From positions 62,001 to 126,000 of the forward strand of contig NZ_NOIT01000007.1 of the NCBI RefSeq assembly GCF_004136555.1: DNA of 64,000 nt, in the 5' to 3' direction. Source of the stretch: Kocuria carniphila. Its GTDB lineage: Bacteria; Actinomycetota; Actinomycetes; Actinomycetales; Micrococcaceae. Under the pieces are notes generated by a model. The model ran no database searches. It was not told the DNA's origin and saw nothing but the letters and a program-made list of their open reading frames with translations. The position numbers and the translations under genes are program-made. Positions 52,194-61,550 of the stretch are shown in pieces. Every line of letters begins with the position of its first letter. Position 1 is the first letter of the stretch.

Positions 52194-53651
52194 GTGAACG
52201 GCCCATTCAGCAAGGACCTGTCTGCGCGGTCCGTGCGCGTTCGCATCCTGTCCACGATGCTCGCGTTCATGGCCGGTGGGCTGTTGATCGCCGGATTCGT
52301 CAGCTACTACGTGCAGTTCACCGTCCTGGAGGACCGGGTGAACACCGAGCTGTTGCAAGAGGTCGACGAGTTCCAACGGATTGCCGAACTGCGCCAGTCG
52401 GACGTGGGCGATGAGGAAAGCACCGAGGACCTGATGCGCGCCGCCATCCAGAGCGCGGTGCCCGGCGAACACGAGGCATTCCTCGCGTTCCTCGACGACA
52501 AGCCCCAGTTCAAACCCCAGGAACAGGCCTTCGAACTCGGTAACCCGGAGACGGTTGAGCAGATCTTGGCCGCGCACGAACCCGGGCAGACGATCTTCAC
52601 TGAGGTCATGGTGGACGGGGAGGCGGTTCCTGCGGCCATCGCCTCCGTGGAACTGTACAGCGACGAGACACCCGGCATCTTCGTGGCAGCGAACAAGATT
52701 CAGAGCCAGCGAGAACAGATCTGGATCTCGGCCATCACCTACACGGTCGTCAGCCTGGCCACGTTGCTCGCCTCCGCGCTGGTGGGCCTGGTCGTGACGG
52801 GCAAGCTCATGCGCCCCATTGGCGACCTGCGCGATGCCACCCGCGAGATCACGATCTACGACCTCGAGCGTCGCGTTCCCGACCCCGGCACCCGGGACGA
52901 CGTCGCCGCGCTCGCTCAGAACTTCAATCGCATGCTCGAACGCATCCAAGAGGGTTACGCGCATCAGCGCCAGTTCATGTCCGACGTCTCCCATGAATTG
53001 CGGACACCCCTGACCATTGTTCGGGGCACGCTGGAAACCACCGACCCCGAAGATCCCGCCGATGTGACGGAGGGGCACGAGATCGCCTTGGACGAGCTCG
53101 ATCGGATGAACAGCTTGGTGACGGACCTGTCCACGCTGGCGAAGACCGGGCGGCCGGACTTCGTGAAGTTCAAGGACGTCAACATGGCGGAGTTCGCCCG
53201 CAATGCGTTCTCCCGCATCGAGCACCTGGGCCCGCGGGAGTGGTTGCTCGATTCCGGTACGGACGTGGTGGCCCAAGCGGACGAGGATCGTTTGACGCAG
53301 GCCGTGGTGCAGCTGGCCGCCAATGCGGTGCGCTACAGCGAACCCGACACCAAGATCGAGCTCAAGGTCCAGCACATGACGCTGTCCGGTCAATCCATGA
53401 TCATGGTGGGAGTCCGTGACGAAGGAATCGGCATTGCCGGGGCGGATCAGGCCCGGATCTTCGAACGGTTCGCCCGGGTCTCCGAGAGCGGCGGTGAATC
53501 CGGTTCCGGTCTGGGACTGGCCATCGTCAAGGCCATTGCCGAGGCCCACGGCGGCTCGGTCAGTCTCACGTCCAGGCCGGGTCACGGTTCGACGTTCACC
53601 ATGATTTTCCCTCAGGACAACACCCACGTGACCGATCCCAAGGAGCGCTGA
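52194..53651 (+). CDS. Sensor histidine kinase
   Basis: 485 residues from GTG 52194, which has GGAAGG five bases upstream. Membrane segments lie near 17-41 and 177-203 with an acidic extracellular sensor of about 135 residues between them. A HAMP domain follows (204-256), then HisKA with His267 in FMSDVSHELRTPLT, and the ATP-binding domain with the N box (LAANAVRY), DEGIGI and GSGLGLAIV. It begins 58 bp after the uptake operon and pairs with the next gene. The signal is unknown. Confidence 0.92.
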   Translation: MNGPFSKDLSARSVRVRILSTMLAFMAGGLLIAGFVSYYVQFTVLEDRVNTELLQEVDEFQRIAELRQSDVGDEESTEDLMRAAIQSAVPGEHEAFLAFLDDKPQFKPQEQAFELGNPETVEQILAAHEPGQTIFTEVMVDGEAVPAAIASVELYSDETPGIFVAANKIQSQREQIWISAITYTVVSLATLLASALVGLVVTGKLMRPIGDLRDATREITIYDLERRVPDPGTRDDVAALAQNFNRMLERIQEGYAHQRQFMSDVSHELRTPLTIVRGTLETTDPEDPADVTEGHEIALDELDRMNSLVTDLSTLAKTGRPDFVKFKDVNMAEFARNAFSRIEHLGPREWLLDSGTDVVAQADEDRLTQAVVQLAANAVRYSEPDTKIELKVQHMTLSGQSMIMVGVRDEGIGIAGADQARIFERFARVSESGGESGSGLGLAIVKAIAEAHGGSVSLTSRPGHGSTFTMIFPQDNTHVTDPKER

Positions 53652-53652
53652 C

Positions 53653-54345
53653 ATGCGAATTCTGATTGCCGAGGACGAGCCCCGGATCTCGCGTTTCGTG
53701 GCCCGCGGCCTCAAGGCCCACGGTTACACACCCACGGTGGTGGAGGACGGCATCACCGCCCTGGACTACGCGAGCAGCGGGGAGTTCGACCTCTTGGTCC
53801 TGGACGTGGGACTGCCGCGCATGGACGGTTTCGCGGTGCTGAGGGCATTGCGGGACATGGGCGCGGAGATCCCCGTGCTCATGTGCACCGCCCGCGATTC
53901 GGTCGAGGACACCGTGCACGGCCTGGAAGGCGGTGCCGACGATTACCTGGCCAAACCCTTCCGCTTCGAGGAACTGCTGGCCCGCATCAAATTGCGAGCG
54001 CGTGAACGCACCGGTGGCACCACACAGCCCACGCAGGAAATCCTTGAACTCGGTGATCTGAGTTTGAACCTCCGCACGCGTGTGGCCACGGTGGGCACCG
54101 GCGCGCAGAAGCGTGAAGTGGAGCTGTCCAGCCGCGAGTACGCTCTGTTGGCGCTGTTCCTGGAGCACCCGAATCAGGTCTTGACCCAGGAGATCATCCT
54201 GTCGCGGGTGTGGGGTTACGACTACGACGGTGCGTCGAACGTGGTGGTGGTCTACCTGCGCTACCTGCGGAAGAAGATGGGTGCGGATCGGTTCATCACC
54301 GTGCGCGGCGCGGGCTACAAGCTGGTGGACCCGCGCGAATCATAG
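53653..54345 (+). CDS. OmpR/PhoB-family response regulator
   Basis: 230 residues. Receiver domain with acidic pair Glu7-Asp8, phospho-acceptor Asp51 in LVLDVGLPRMDG and a KPFR lysine. The winged-helix C-terminus reads SSREYALLALFLEHPNQVLT, and ends VRGAGYKL. One base separates it from the kinase stop. The gene after it encodes a small secreted protein, a possible target. Confidence 0.94.
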   Translation: MRILIAEDEPRISRFVARGLKAHGYTPTVVEDGITALDYASSGEFDLLVLDVGLPRMDGFAVLRALRDMGAEIPVLMCTARDSVEDTVHGLEGGADDYLAKPFRFEELLARIKLRARERTGGTTQPTQEILELGDLSLNLRTRVATVGTGAQKREVELSSREYALLALFLEHPNQVLTQEIILSRVWGYDYDGASNVVVVYLRYLRKKMGADRFITVRGAGYKLVDPRES

Positions 54346-54391
54346 GCCTGTGCGCCCCAATCGGGGTGATTATGAGAGTTTCCTCATATCC

Positions 54392-54408
54392 GGTTCACGG
54401 TGGTTTCA
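54392..54408 (+). promoter_or_regulatory. Candidate response-regulator site (direct GGTTCA/GGTTTCA repeats)
   Basis: GGTTCA at 54392 and GGTTTCA at 54402 repeat with a 10-bp step, and a further GTTTCC lies at 54378. OmpR-family regulators bind direct repeats with about one helical turn between them. It precedes the acidic secreted protein gene by 24 bp. Confidence 0.3.
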
Positions 54409-54431
54409 TCGACCCGCGTCAGACTTGAAGC

Positions 54432-54917
54432 ATGAAAACGCTTCGGAACGCCGCAATCCTGACGGCACTTGGGGCAACGGCCACCGCCATCGTCATCATG
54501 CCCATGGACTCCAACGAGGCCACGCCCGTTCCCGGTGTTGTGGTGACCCCGCAGACCGCGCCCAACGCTTCACCGACCTCGACGGGGAGTCAGAGCGCGG
54601 CGCCGTCGGCCTCGCCCTCGGACACGGCCGCTCCCGACCGTTCCGACAAGGCTGACAAGGCCGCCGAGGACAAGAAGAAGGACGACGACGCCGCTCCCGC
54701 GCCCGAGCGCGCGGCCCCGGCCCAAGCGCCCGCCCCCGCGCCTCCCGCGCCGATCGAGCGCCCGGCGGCACCCGCGCCGCCTCCGGCTCCCGTGGCTCCC
54801 GCTCCCGCCCCGGCACCGCAGGCTCCCGTGTCCGTGCCCCAGGCGCCGGCTCTGAGCAGTGTGTGCGAATGGGATGACGACGAATGGGAGTGCGACGACG
54901 ATTGGGATGACGACTGA
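54432..54917 (+). CDS. Secreted or membrane-anchored Pro/Ala-rich protein with acidic Trp/Cys tail
   Basis: 161 residues, not recognised. Residues 5-23 are a signal sequence or anchor (NAAILTALGATATAIVIM). It is followed by a Ser/Thr/Pro stretch, a short charged block (DKADKAAEDKKKDDD), about 60 residues of Pro/Ala repeats typical of wall-spanning spacers, and a C-terminus CEWDDDEWECDDDWDDD with two Cys and 10 Asp among 17 residues. The tail looks able to bind cations or form a disulphide loop. It follows the two-component genes, so it may be their target or an accessory sensor; both ideas are inference. Confidence 0.7.
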   Translation: MKTLRNAAILTALGATATAIVIMPMDSNEATPVPGVVVTPQTAPNASPTSTGSQSAAPSASPSDTAAPDRSDKADKAAEDKKKDDDAAPAPERAAPAQAPAPAPPAPIERPAAPAPPPAPVAPAPAPAPQAPVSVPQAPALSSVCEWDDDEWECDDDWDDD

Positions 54918-54931
54918 GTCCCCGGTGGGGT

Positions 54932-54937
54932 TAGAAT
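54932..54937 (+). promoter_or_regulatory. Probable -10 element of the ileS T-box transcript
   Basis: TAGAAT fits the actinobacterial -10 consensus and would start transcription near 54943, just before the T-box leader. No convincing -35 is seen. Confidence 0.5.
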
Positions 54938-54942
54938 GGCGC

Positions 54943-55202
54943 GGTGCACTGTGTGTACACGGACTGTGAACCGGCCATCACCGGGGAGTCTTCGGAAGAA
55001 CGGATCAAGCCTTCGGGTGGGTCTCAGTAGAACCGAGCGGGTGGGCCCGTGACAGCCTGCGAATGAGCGGCTCGCGGCGTCGTCGTCCCCGGCAAGGGAC
55101 GAACCGACGCGAGTAAGCGAGGTGGTACCGCGCCACCGGCGTACTCCGTACGCCCGAGCGTCCTCGCATCCTGAATTTACTGACGTCTCAGGATGGAGCA
55201 CC
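54943..55202 (+). ncRNA. Translational T-box riboswitch controlling ileS
   Basis: The T-box sequence GCGAGGTGGTACCGCG lies at 55117-55132, and GCGAGG (55117-55122) can pair with CCTCGC (55162-55167) to form the antisequestrator. CATCCTGA (55167-55174) can instead pair with TCAGGATG (55188-55195), hiding the GGATGGAG ribosome site before GTG 55203. An ATC at 54977-54979 in the first stem is the likely isoleucine specifier. There is no terminator, so control is at translation, as in other actinobacterial ileS T-boxes. Uncharged tRNA-Ile would open the site. Confidence 0.88.
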
Positions 55203-58200
55203 GTGACTGATTCACCCGTTTACCCCAAGGTAAGCACCGACCCCACCGCCCTAGGCGTGCCGTCCGCCCCGCGTTTCCCGCAGGTCGAGGAACGCGTTCT
55301 CGACTACTGGAAGACCGACGACACCTTCCAGGCGAGCATCGACCAGCGCGAACGGGGCCAGGACGGTTCCAACGAATTCGTTTTCTACGACGGCCCTCCC
55401 TTCGCCAACGGACTGCCCCACTACGGGCACCTGCTGACCGGCTACGTCAAGGACCTCGTCGCCCGCTACCAGACCCAGCAGGGTCGCCGCGTGGAACGCC
55501 GGTTCGGCTGGGACACCCACGGTCTGCCGGCCGAACTCGAGGCAATGAAGCAGTTGGGTATGACCGATAAGCAAGAAATCGAAACGATGGGCGTCGACAA
55601 GTTCAACGATGCCTGCCGCGCCTCCGTCATGAAGTACGCCACCGAGTGGCAGGACTACGTGACGCGCCAGGCCCGCTGGGTCGATTTCGACAACGACTAC
55701 AAGACGCTCAACGTCGAGTACATGGAATCGGTCATGGCCGCGTTCAAGTCCCTCAGCGACAAGGGACTGATCTACTCCGGTTACCGGGTGCTGCCGTACT
55801 GCTGGAAGGACGAGACGCCCCTGTCCAACCACGAGTTGCGCATGGACGACGACGTCTACAAGGACCGCCAGGACACCACGGTCACCGTGGGCTTCGAGAT
55901 CCTCGACGACGCCGCGTGGGCCGTCCAGCCCGACGTCGTCTCCCAGCTCGCAGGGGCCCGCGCCCTGGCCTGGACCACCACGCCCTGGACCCTGCCCACC
56001 AACGAAGCGCTCGCCGTCGGCCCGGACATCGACTACGTGCTGGTCAACGGCGGGGGAGACCTGGCCGGGCGTCGCTACCTGATCGCCTCCGACCTGCTCG
56101 CCGGTTATGCCAAGGACCTGGGCTTCGGAGACGCCGAGGACCCGGCAGCGGCCGCCCACGATGCCGTGACCGCCCACTTCACCGGATCCCAGCTGGAAGG
56201 TGTGCGCTACCGCCCGTTGTGGGACTACTTCACGGACGCCGAGCGCTTCGGCACCGGCACCGCGTGGCAGATCCTCGTGGCCGATTACGTCACCACCACC
56301 GACGGCACCGGACTGGTCCACCAGTCCCCGGCCTACGGTGAGGACGACCAGAACGTGTGCGCCCGCTACGACATCCCCGTGGTGCTCTCGGTGGATGAGG
56401 CCGGCGTGTTCTACGACTTCTTCCAGGACGAGTCCTTGGCCGCCGGGGCACCCCTGGCCGGTATCGCCGGGCACAACGTGTTCGACAAGGAAGTGGCCCG
56501 CACCGTGATCCGGGACCTGCGTGCCCAGGACGCGCTCGTGCGCGAATCCAGCTACGTGCACTCCTACCCGCACTGCTGGCGCTGCCGCAACCCCTTGATC
56601 TACCGTGCGGTGTCCTCGTGGTTCGTCAAGGTCACGGACATCAAGGACCGCATGGTCGAGCTCAACCAGGAGATCAACTGGATCCCGGACAACGTCAAGG
56701 ACGGCCAGTTCGGAAAGTGGCTCGAGAACGCTCGCGACTGGTCGATCTCGCGCAACCGTTACTGGGGTTCGCCCATCCCGGTGTGGGAGTCCAGCGACCC
56801 CAATTACCCGCGCCGCGACGTCTACGGCTCGCTAGCGGAGATCGAGCGGGACTTCGGCACGCTTCCGCGCAACGCCGAGGGTGAGGTGGACCTGCACCGC
56901 CCGTGGGTCGACGATCTCACCCGCCCCAACCCGGACGACCCCACCGGCCAGTCCGTGATGCGTCGCGTTCCCGAGATCCTGGACGTGTGGTTCGACTCCG
57001 GTTCCATGCCCTACGCCCAGGTGCACTACCCCATGGAGAACCGGGAGTGGTTCGAGACCCACAACCCGGCCGATTTCATCGTGGAGTACATCGGTCAGAC
57101 CCGCGGCTGGTTCTACCTGCTCCACGTGCTGGCCACCGCGCTGTTCGACCGCCCGGCCTTCCGCAACGTGATCTCGCACGGCATCGTGCTGGGCTCGGAC
57201 GGGCAGAAGATGTCCAAGTCCCTGCGCAACTACCCTGACGTCAACGAGGTCTTCGACCGCGACGGCGCGGACGCTATGCGCTGGTTCCTGATGTCCTCAC
57301 CCATCCTGCGCGGCGGCAACCTGGTCGTGACCGAGCAGGGTATCCGCGAGGGCGTGCGTCAGATGATGTTGCCACTGTGGAACGTCTACCACTTCTTCGG
57401 TCTGTACACGAACGCCGCCAAGGGTGGCTCCGGGTACGAGGCGCAGCTGCGCTACCAGGCCGAGAACGTCATGGACCGCTACATCCTGGCCGAGACCGGA
57501 CGGTTGGTCTCCGAGACCAAGCAGCAATTCGACGATTATGACATCTGGTCCGCCGCCGAAACCCTGCGCTCCTACATGGACACGCTCACCAACTGGTACG
57601 TGCGCCGTTCCCGCGAGCGGTTCTTCGACGAGGACACCCAGGCCTTCGACGTGCTCTACACCTGTCTGGAGACCGTGTGCCGCGTGGCCGCGCCCCTGTT
57701 GCCCCTGGTCACTGAGGAAATCTGGCGTGGCTTGACCGGCGGCCGTTCGGTGCACCTGACGGACTGGCCGGACGCGTCCCTGTTCCCACAGGACGAGGAC
57801 CTCATGACGCTCATGAACCGCACGCGCGCCATCTGTTCGTCCGGTTCCGCGTTGCGTAAGGCCCACAACTTGCGCGTGCGCCAGCCGCTGGCCGGTCTTA
57901 CCGTGGCGGTTCCCGAGGGCCAACGCCTCACCGGAACGTTCGAGTCCATCATTGCGGACGAGCTCAACCTCAAGTCCGTCACGCTGCTCGACTCCGCAGA
58001 GGTTTCGCCCGCGGACTTCGGCATTTCGCAGCAGCTCAAGGTCAACGCCCGCGCCGCGGGCCCGCGCCTGGGCAAGCAGGTCCAGCAGGTCATCAAGGCC
58101 GCCAAGTCCGGTGACTGGTCGGTCTCCGAGGACGGCGCCGTCACGGCCGGCTCGATTCTCTTGGAAACGGGCGAGTACGAATTGGCCACGGTCGTCGACG

Positions 58201-58616
58201 ACGCCGCGGAAACCTCGGCGCGCGCCGTCACCGTGCCGCCCGAGGGCGGTTTCCTGGTGCTCGACACCGAACTGACCGACGAGCTGCGCGGTGAGGGGAT
58301 TGCTCGTGATCTGATTCGAGAGGTTCAACAATTTCGGCGAATCAGAAAATTCAATGTTTCTGACCGAATAATCTTGCGATTGGGGGCCACCTCGGAATTC
58401 CAGAACCTGATTGAGCCGCATCTCGGATTGATAGGCAAGTCCACCCTCGCTCGCGACATTGAGTTTGGACCCGCGCCGACCCAAGAAGATATTGGGCTGC
58501 ACTCATCTGAAATTTCCGGAGATAATGCTGCCGCGACGGCCCTATCGACCACTGGCCATGCCGTCAAACTTGCCTCCGGGGACCATGTAAATATCTATGC
58601 ATCGGTGGTCAGCTGA
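55203..58616 (+). CDS. ileS: Isoleucine-tRNA ligase, eukaryotic-like class 2 form
   Basis: 1137 residues from GTG 55203, with GGAG four bases upstream inside the T-box sequestrator. Class I motifs: HYGH at 73-76 in [13 protein letters not shown], and KMSKS at 669-673 in [13 protein letters not shown]. The long C-terminal domain is typical of the eukaryotic-like IleRS branch, associated with natural mupirocin tolerance. The last 300 bases have lower G+C and ATA codons, unlike the rest of the gene. The stop overlaps folC by one base. Confidence 0.95.
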   Translation: MTDSPVYPKVSTDPTALGVPSAPRFPQVEERVLDYWKTDDTFQASIDQRERGQDGSNEFVFYDGPPFANGLPHYGHLLTGYVKDLVARYQTQQGRRVERRFGWDTHGLPAELEAMKQLGMTDKQEIETMGVDKFNDACRASVMKYATEWQDYVTRQARWVDFDNDYKTLNVEYMESVMAAFKSLSDKGLIYSGYRVLPYCWKDETPLSNHELRMDDDVYKDRQDTTVTVGFEILDDAAWAVQPDVVSQLAGARALAWTTTPWTLPTNEALAVGPDIDYVLVNGGGDLAGRRYLIASDLLAGYAKDLGFGDAEDPAAAAHDAVTAHFTGSQLEGVRYRPLWDYFTDAERFGTGTAWQILVADYVTTTDGTGLVHQSPAYGEDDQNVCARYDIPVVLSVDEAGVFYDFFQDESLAAGAPLAGIAGHNVFDKEVARTVIRDLRAQDALVRESSYVHSYPHCWRCRNPLIYRAVSSWFVKVTDIKDRMVELNQEINWIPDNVKDGQFGKWLENARDWSISRNRYWGSPIPVWESSDPNYPRRDVYGSLAEIERDFGTLPRNAEGEVDLHRPWVDDLTRPNPDDPTGQSVMRRVPEILDVWFDSGSMPYAQVHYPMENREWFETHNPADFIVEYIGQTRGWFYLLHVLATALFDRPAFRNVISHGIVLGSDGQKMSKSLRNYPDVNEVFDRDGADAMRWFLMSSPILRGGNLVVTEQGIREGVRQMMLPLWNVYHFFGLYTNAAKGGSGYEAQLRYQAENVMDRYILAETGRLVSETKQQFDDYDIWSAAETLRSYMDTLTNWYVRRSRERFFDEDTQAFDVLYTCLETVCRVAAPLLPLVTEEIWRGLTGGRSVHLTDWPDASLFPQDEDLMTLMNRTRAICSSGSALRKAHNLRVRQPLAGLTVAVPEGQRLTGTFESIIADELNLKSVTLLDSAEVSPADFGISQQLKVNARAAGPRLGKQVQQVIKAAKSGDWSVSEDGAVTAGSILLETGEYELATVVDDAAETSARAVTVPPEGGFLVLDTELTDELRGEGIARDLIREVQQFRRIRKFNVSDRIILRLGATSEFQNLIEPHLGLIGKSTLARDIEFGPAPTQEDIGLHSSEISGDNAAATALSTTGHAVKLASGDHVNIYASVVS

Positions 58617-59986
58617 TGACTGAAGCCTGGAACCTGTCCACTCCTCAGAGTGTGGAGGAGGTCTACGCGGAACTCCTGGACCGTGCGCCGGAGAACAAGA
58701 TGGAGCCGCGCCTGGATGCGGTGCAGCGCGCCGTCGACATTCTGGGTAATCCCGAGAAGAGCGCGCCGGTCATCCATATCACCGGGACCAACGGCAAGAC
58801 CTCGACCGCGCGCATGGTCGAGTCCCTCCTGCTCGCTCACGATCTCCGGGTGGGCCGCTACACGAGCCCGCATCTCGAGAAGGTCACCGAGCGCATCAGC
58901 CTGGACGGCCAGCCCGTTACGGACGAAACGTTCGTGCGCATCTACGGGGAGATCGCCCCGTACCTTCAGCTCGTGGACACCGAGCTTTCGGAACGAGGGG
59001 AACCGAGGCTTACGTTCTTCGAGGTACTGACCGTTCTGGCATTCGCGGTCTTCGCGGATGAGCCCGTGGACGTCATGGTCCTGGAAGTGGGAATCGGTGG
59101 CAGCTGGGACGCGACCAACGTGGCGGACGCGGCGGTCTCCATCGTGACGCCCGTGGACCTGGACCACACCGAAATGCTGGGGGACACCCTGCAGGACATC
59201 GCCTTGGAGAAGGCAGGCATCATCAAGCCGGGTGGCTTCCTGATCTCCGCTGCACAGGATCCTGTGGTGGCCCAGATCCTGCTGGAACGCGCTCAAGAAA
59301 TTGGGGCACAGTTCCGCTTCGAGGGTGTCGAGTTCGGCGTGCGCGGTCGCACCATCGCCGTGGGCGGACAGATCATTGCCGTCCAGGGCTTGGCGGCGGA
59401 GTACATCGACCTGATGCTGCCCTTGTTCGGCGAGCACCAGGCGGAGAACGCTGCGCTGGCCATTGCCGCGGTGGAGGCACTGCTGGGCGGGGGAGACAAG
59501 CCCCTCAACCAGGAGTTGTTGGTCACGGGGTTGGGTGCAGTGACGTCGCCCGGCAGGCTGGAGTTGGCCCGCAAGGCACCCCCGGTGTTGCTGGACGCCG
59601 CCCACAACCCGCACGGACTGAAGGCCTCGGCCCGGGCCGTCCGGGAATCGTTCACGTTCGCCAAACTCAACCTGGTGGTCGGGATCCTGCGCGAGAAGGA
59701 TGTGGAGACCATGTTGCGCACGCTCGCCGAGGAGTACAGCGAGTACGAGCTGGAACTGTGGTGCAGCCACTCCCGGTCCCCGCGGGCCATCGCGCCCGAA
59801 GAACTGGCCGAGATTGCGGCGGACATGGGTTTCGACGAGGACATGGTGCACGCCCAGGACCGCCTGGACGACGCCATCGCCTCCGCCATCCAGGACGCCG
59901 CCGACCGTCAGGAGTTCGACGGCGCGGTACTGATCACCGGCTCCGTCACCGTGGTGGGTGAAGCCCGTGCGCTGCTCGGACTCTGA
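58616..59986 (+). CDS. folC: Bifunctional dihydrofolate synthase/folylpolyglutamate synthase
   Basis: 456 residues. Mur-ligase fold: P-loop GTNGKTST at 57-64, YTSPHLEKVTERI, and DAAHNPHG in the C-terminal domain. It adds glutamate to dihydropteroate and folates. The start overlaps the ileS stop (TGATG). It is followed by DUF4233 and ndk, the standard actinobacterial order. Confidence 0.94.
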   Translation: MTEAWNLSTPQSVEEVYAELLDRAPENKMEPRLDAVQRAVDILGNPEKSAPVIHITGTNGKTSTARMVESLLLAHDLRVGRYTSPHLEKVTERISLDGQPVTDETFVRIYGEIAPYLQLVDTELSERGEPRLTFFEVLTVLAFAVFADEPVDVMVLEVGIGGSWDATNVADAAVSIVTPVDLDHTEMLGDTLQDIALEKAGIIKPGGFLISAAQDPVVAQILLERAQEIGAQFRFEGVEFGVRGRTIAVGGQIIAVQGLAAEYIDLMLPLFGEHQAENAALAIAAVEALLGGGDKPLNQELLVTGLGAVTSPGRLELARKAPPVLLDAAHNPHGLKASARAVRESFTFAKLNLVVGILREKDVETMLRTLAEEYSEYELELWCSHSRSPRAIAPEELAEIAADMGFDEDMVHAQDRLDDAIASAIQDAADRQEFDGAVLITGSVTVVGEARALLGL

Positions 59987-60016
59987 CAACCGCCGGAACC
60001 TGGGGAGGGACTGAGC

Positions 60017-60466
60017 ATGGCAAAAATGACCAAGGCCCAGCGCGAATGGCGCCCGGGACAGAAGAAACCGCGCCGTTCGATTAAGGCGATGTTCGCCGTG
60101 TCCGTCCTGTCGATCGAGGCGTTCATCGTCTTCTTCGCGACCTTGGCGGCCTTCGGAATTCTGGCCCGTGATTGGGGCACCACTCAGCAGTGGCTGCTGG
60201 TGGGCGGCGGGGTGCTCCTCACGCTCGTGTTCCTGCTCGCGTGCGGCATGGTGCGCCGACCGGGCGGTTACGTGCTCGGTTGGGTGCTGCAACTGGTGCT
60301 CATCGCCACGGGCTTCCTGCTTCCCGCCATGTTCGTGATCGGTGCGCTGTGCGCCCTGGCCTGGTGGTACGCGGTGGCCAAGGGCACCACCATCGACCGT
60401 GAGAACCGGGAGCGCGATCGGCTCCAGGAACAGTGGGAAGCCGAGCATCCGCAAGATCGTGCGTGA
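60017..60466 (+). CDS. DUF4233 membrane protein
   Basis: 149 residues with four hydrophobic segments (about 26-48, 58-76, 84-103 and 105-122), a basic N-terminus and a charged C-terminal helix. The family sits between folC and ndk throughout Actinobacteria; function unknown. GGGAGG lies about eight bases before the ATG. Confidence 0.85.
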   Translation: MAKMTKAQREWRPGQKKPRRSIKAMFAVSVLSIEAFIVFFATLAAFGILARDWGTTQQWLLVGGGVLLTLVFLLACGMVRRPGGYVLGWVLQLVLIATGFLLPAMFVIGALCALAWWYAVAKGTTIDRENRERDRLQEQWEAEHPQDRA

Positions 60467-60540
60467 GTACCCGGGCCATGGTGCCCGGCCGGTAGGCTGG
60501 TCGCGGTACCTCTGACGAGAACAATTTCAAGGAGATGTAG

Positions 60541-60954
60541 ATGACGGAACGCACCCTGGTGCTGGTGAAGCCGGACGGCGTCGAGCGCGGCCTGACCGGA
60601 CAGATCCTGGCCCGTATCGAGGCCAAGGGCTACAAGATCGTGGAGCTCAAGCTCGTGCAGGCCACGCGTGACATCCTCGAAAAGCACTACGAGGAACACC
60701 AGGGCAAGCCCTTCTTCGAACCGCTGGTCGAGTTCATGGGATCCGGTCCCGTGGTCGCCGCTGTGGTCGAGGGCAACCGTGTGATCGAAGGTTTCCGCAG
60801 CCTGGCCGGTTCCACCGAACCCACCACTGCGCCTCCCGGCACCATCCGAGGCGACCTCGGCCGCGACTGGGGCGAGAAGGTGCAGAAGAACCTCGTGCAC
60901 GGCTCGGATTCTCCCGAGTCGGCTGACCGCGAGATCGGCATCTGGTTCGCCTGA
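60541..60954 (+). CDS. ndk: Nucleoside diphosphate kinase
   Basis: 137 residues. [14 protein letters not shown] at the N-terminus, [12 protein letters not shown] in the middle and the phospho-histidine His120 in NLVHGSDS. It balances nucleoside triphosphate pools. AAGGAG lies seven bases upstream of the ATG. Confidence 0.95.
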   Translation: MTERTLVLVKPDGVERGLTGQILARIEAKGYKIVELKLVQATRDILEKHYEEHQGKPFFEPLVEFMGSGPVVAAVVEGNRVIEGFRSLAGSTEPTTAPPGTIRGDLGRDWGEKVQKNLVHGSDSPESADREIGIWFA

Positions 60955-60973
60955 TCGGGTGACCTGCTGAACC

Positions 60974-61021
60974 GACGACGGCGGGGTGGGACTGGAAATC
61001 CAGTCTCACCCCGCCGTCGTC
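60974..61021 (+). terminator. Terminator after ndk
   Basis: 60974-60996 pairs with 60999-61021 with one G-U pair, a stem of about 23 bp around AA. The outer arm GACGACGGCGGGG resembles the recurrent 12-mer. Confidence 0.9.
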
Positions 61022-61243
61022 GTCATTGGGCGAGCCGACCCGCCAGCCAGTAGTGGGTGGGTTGCGGGGTCGTGGGCCATGGATCTCACCGTAATTGTGG
61101 CCGGACCCGGTTAGCGGGGATCGGGGTGGGCCGCGCTCTGGGCGATCCAATGCACTCGAGTGCCGCCGGGACATATCTGGCAGAGTGTCACGCCGTGAAG
61201 TGCGCTTTCGAAACGGACTTCTACCCGGATTGTCACCGGGTAC

Positions 61244-61455
61244 GATCCTCCGCCCGAGATGTAACTCCCATTACGAACCTGCGCCACCAATGTCGACCGA
61301 GCGCGAACCTGTGCCTTGAGTGTCACCCCGGGTACGAAATTCCGCACGAGGTATGGCACTCGTTACGAACCCGTGCCCCTAATGTCGATAGGGTGCCAGC
61401 CTGTGCCTTGAGTGTCACCCGGTGGACGAACCCGTGCCCCTAATGTGCACGGAGG
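61244..61455. repeat. Degenerate 30-31 bp tandem array, about seven units
   Basis: Units begin with GAACC or a variant at 61244, 61275, 61305, 61336, 61367, 61397 and 61428 (steps of 31, 30, 31, 31, 30, 31). Two unit types recur: one with CCTAATGTCGA-like ends and one with CCTTGAGTGTCACC. Units 5 and 7 are nearly identical at their starts, and units 3 and 6 match over CCTGTGCCTTGAGTGTCACC. Confidence 0.8.
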
Positions 61456-61550
61456 GTTGCCGTGATCAAACCCGCCAGCGGCGCCGCTGAGTCATCACGG
61501 GCCTCAGGATCGGCGCCAAATGATGACGGCGCCTTTCAAGACCCTCAGAA

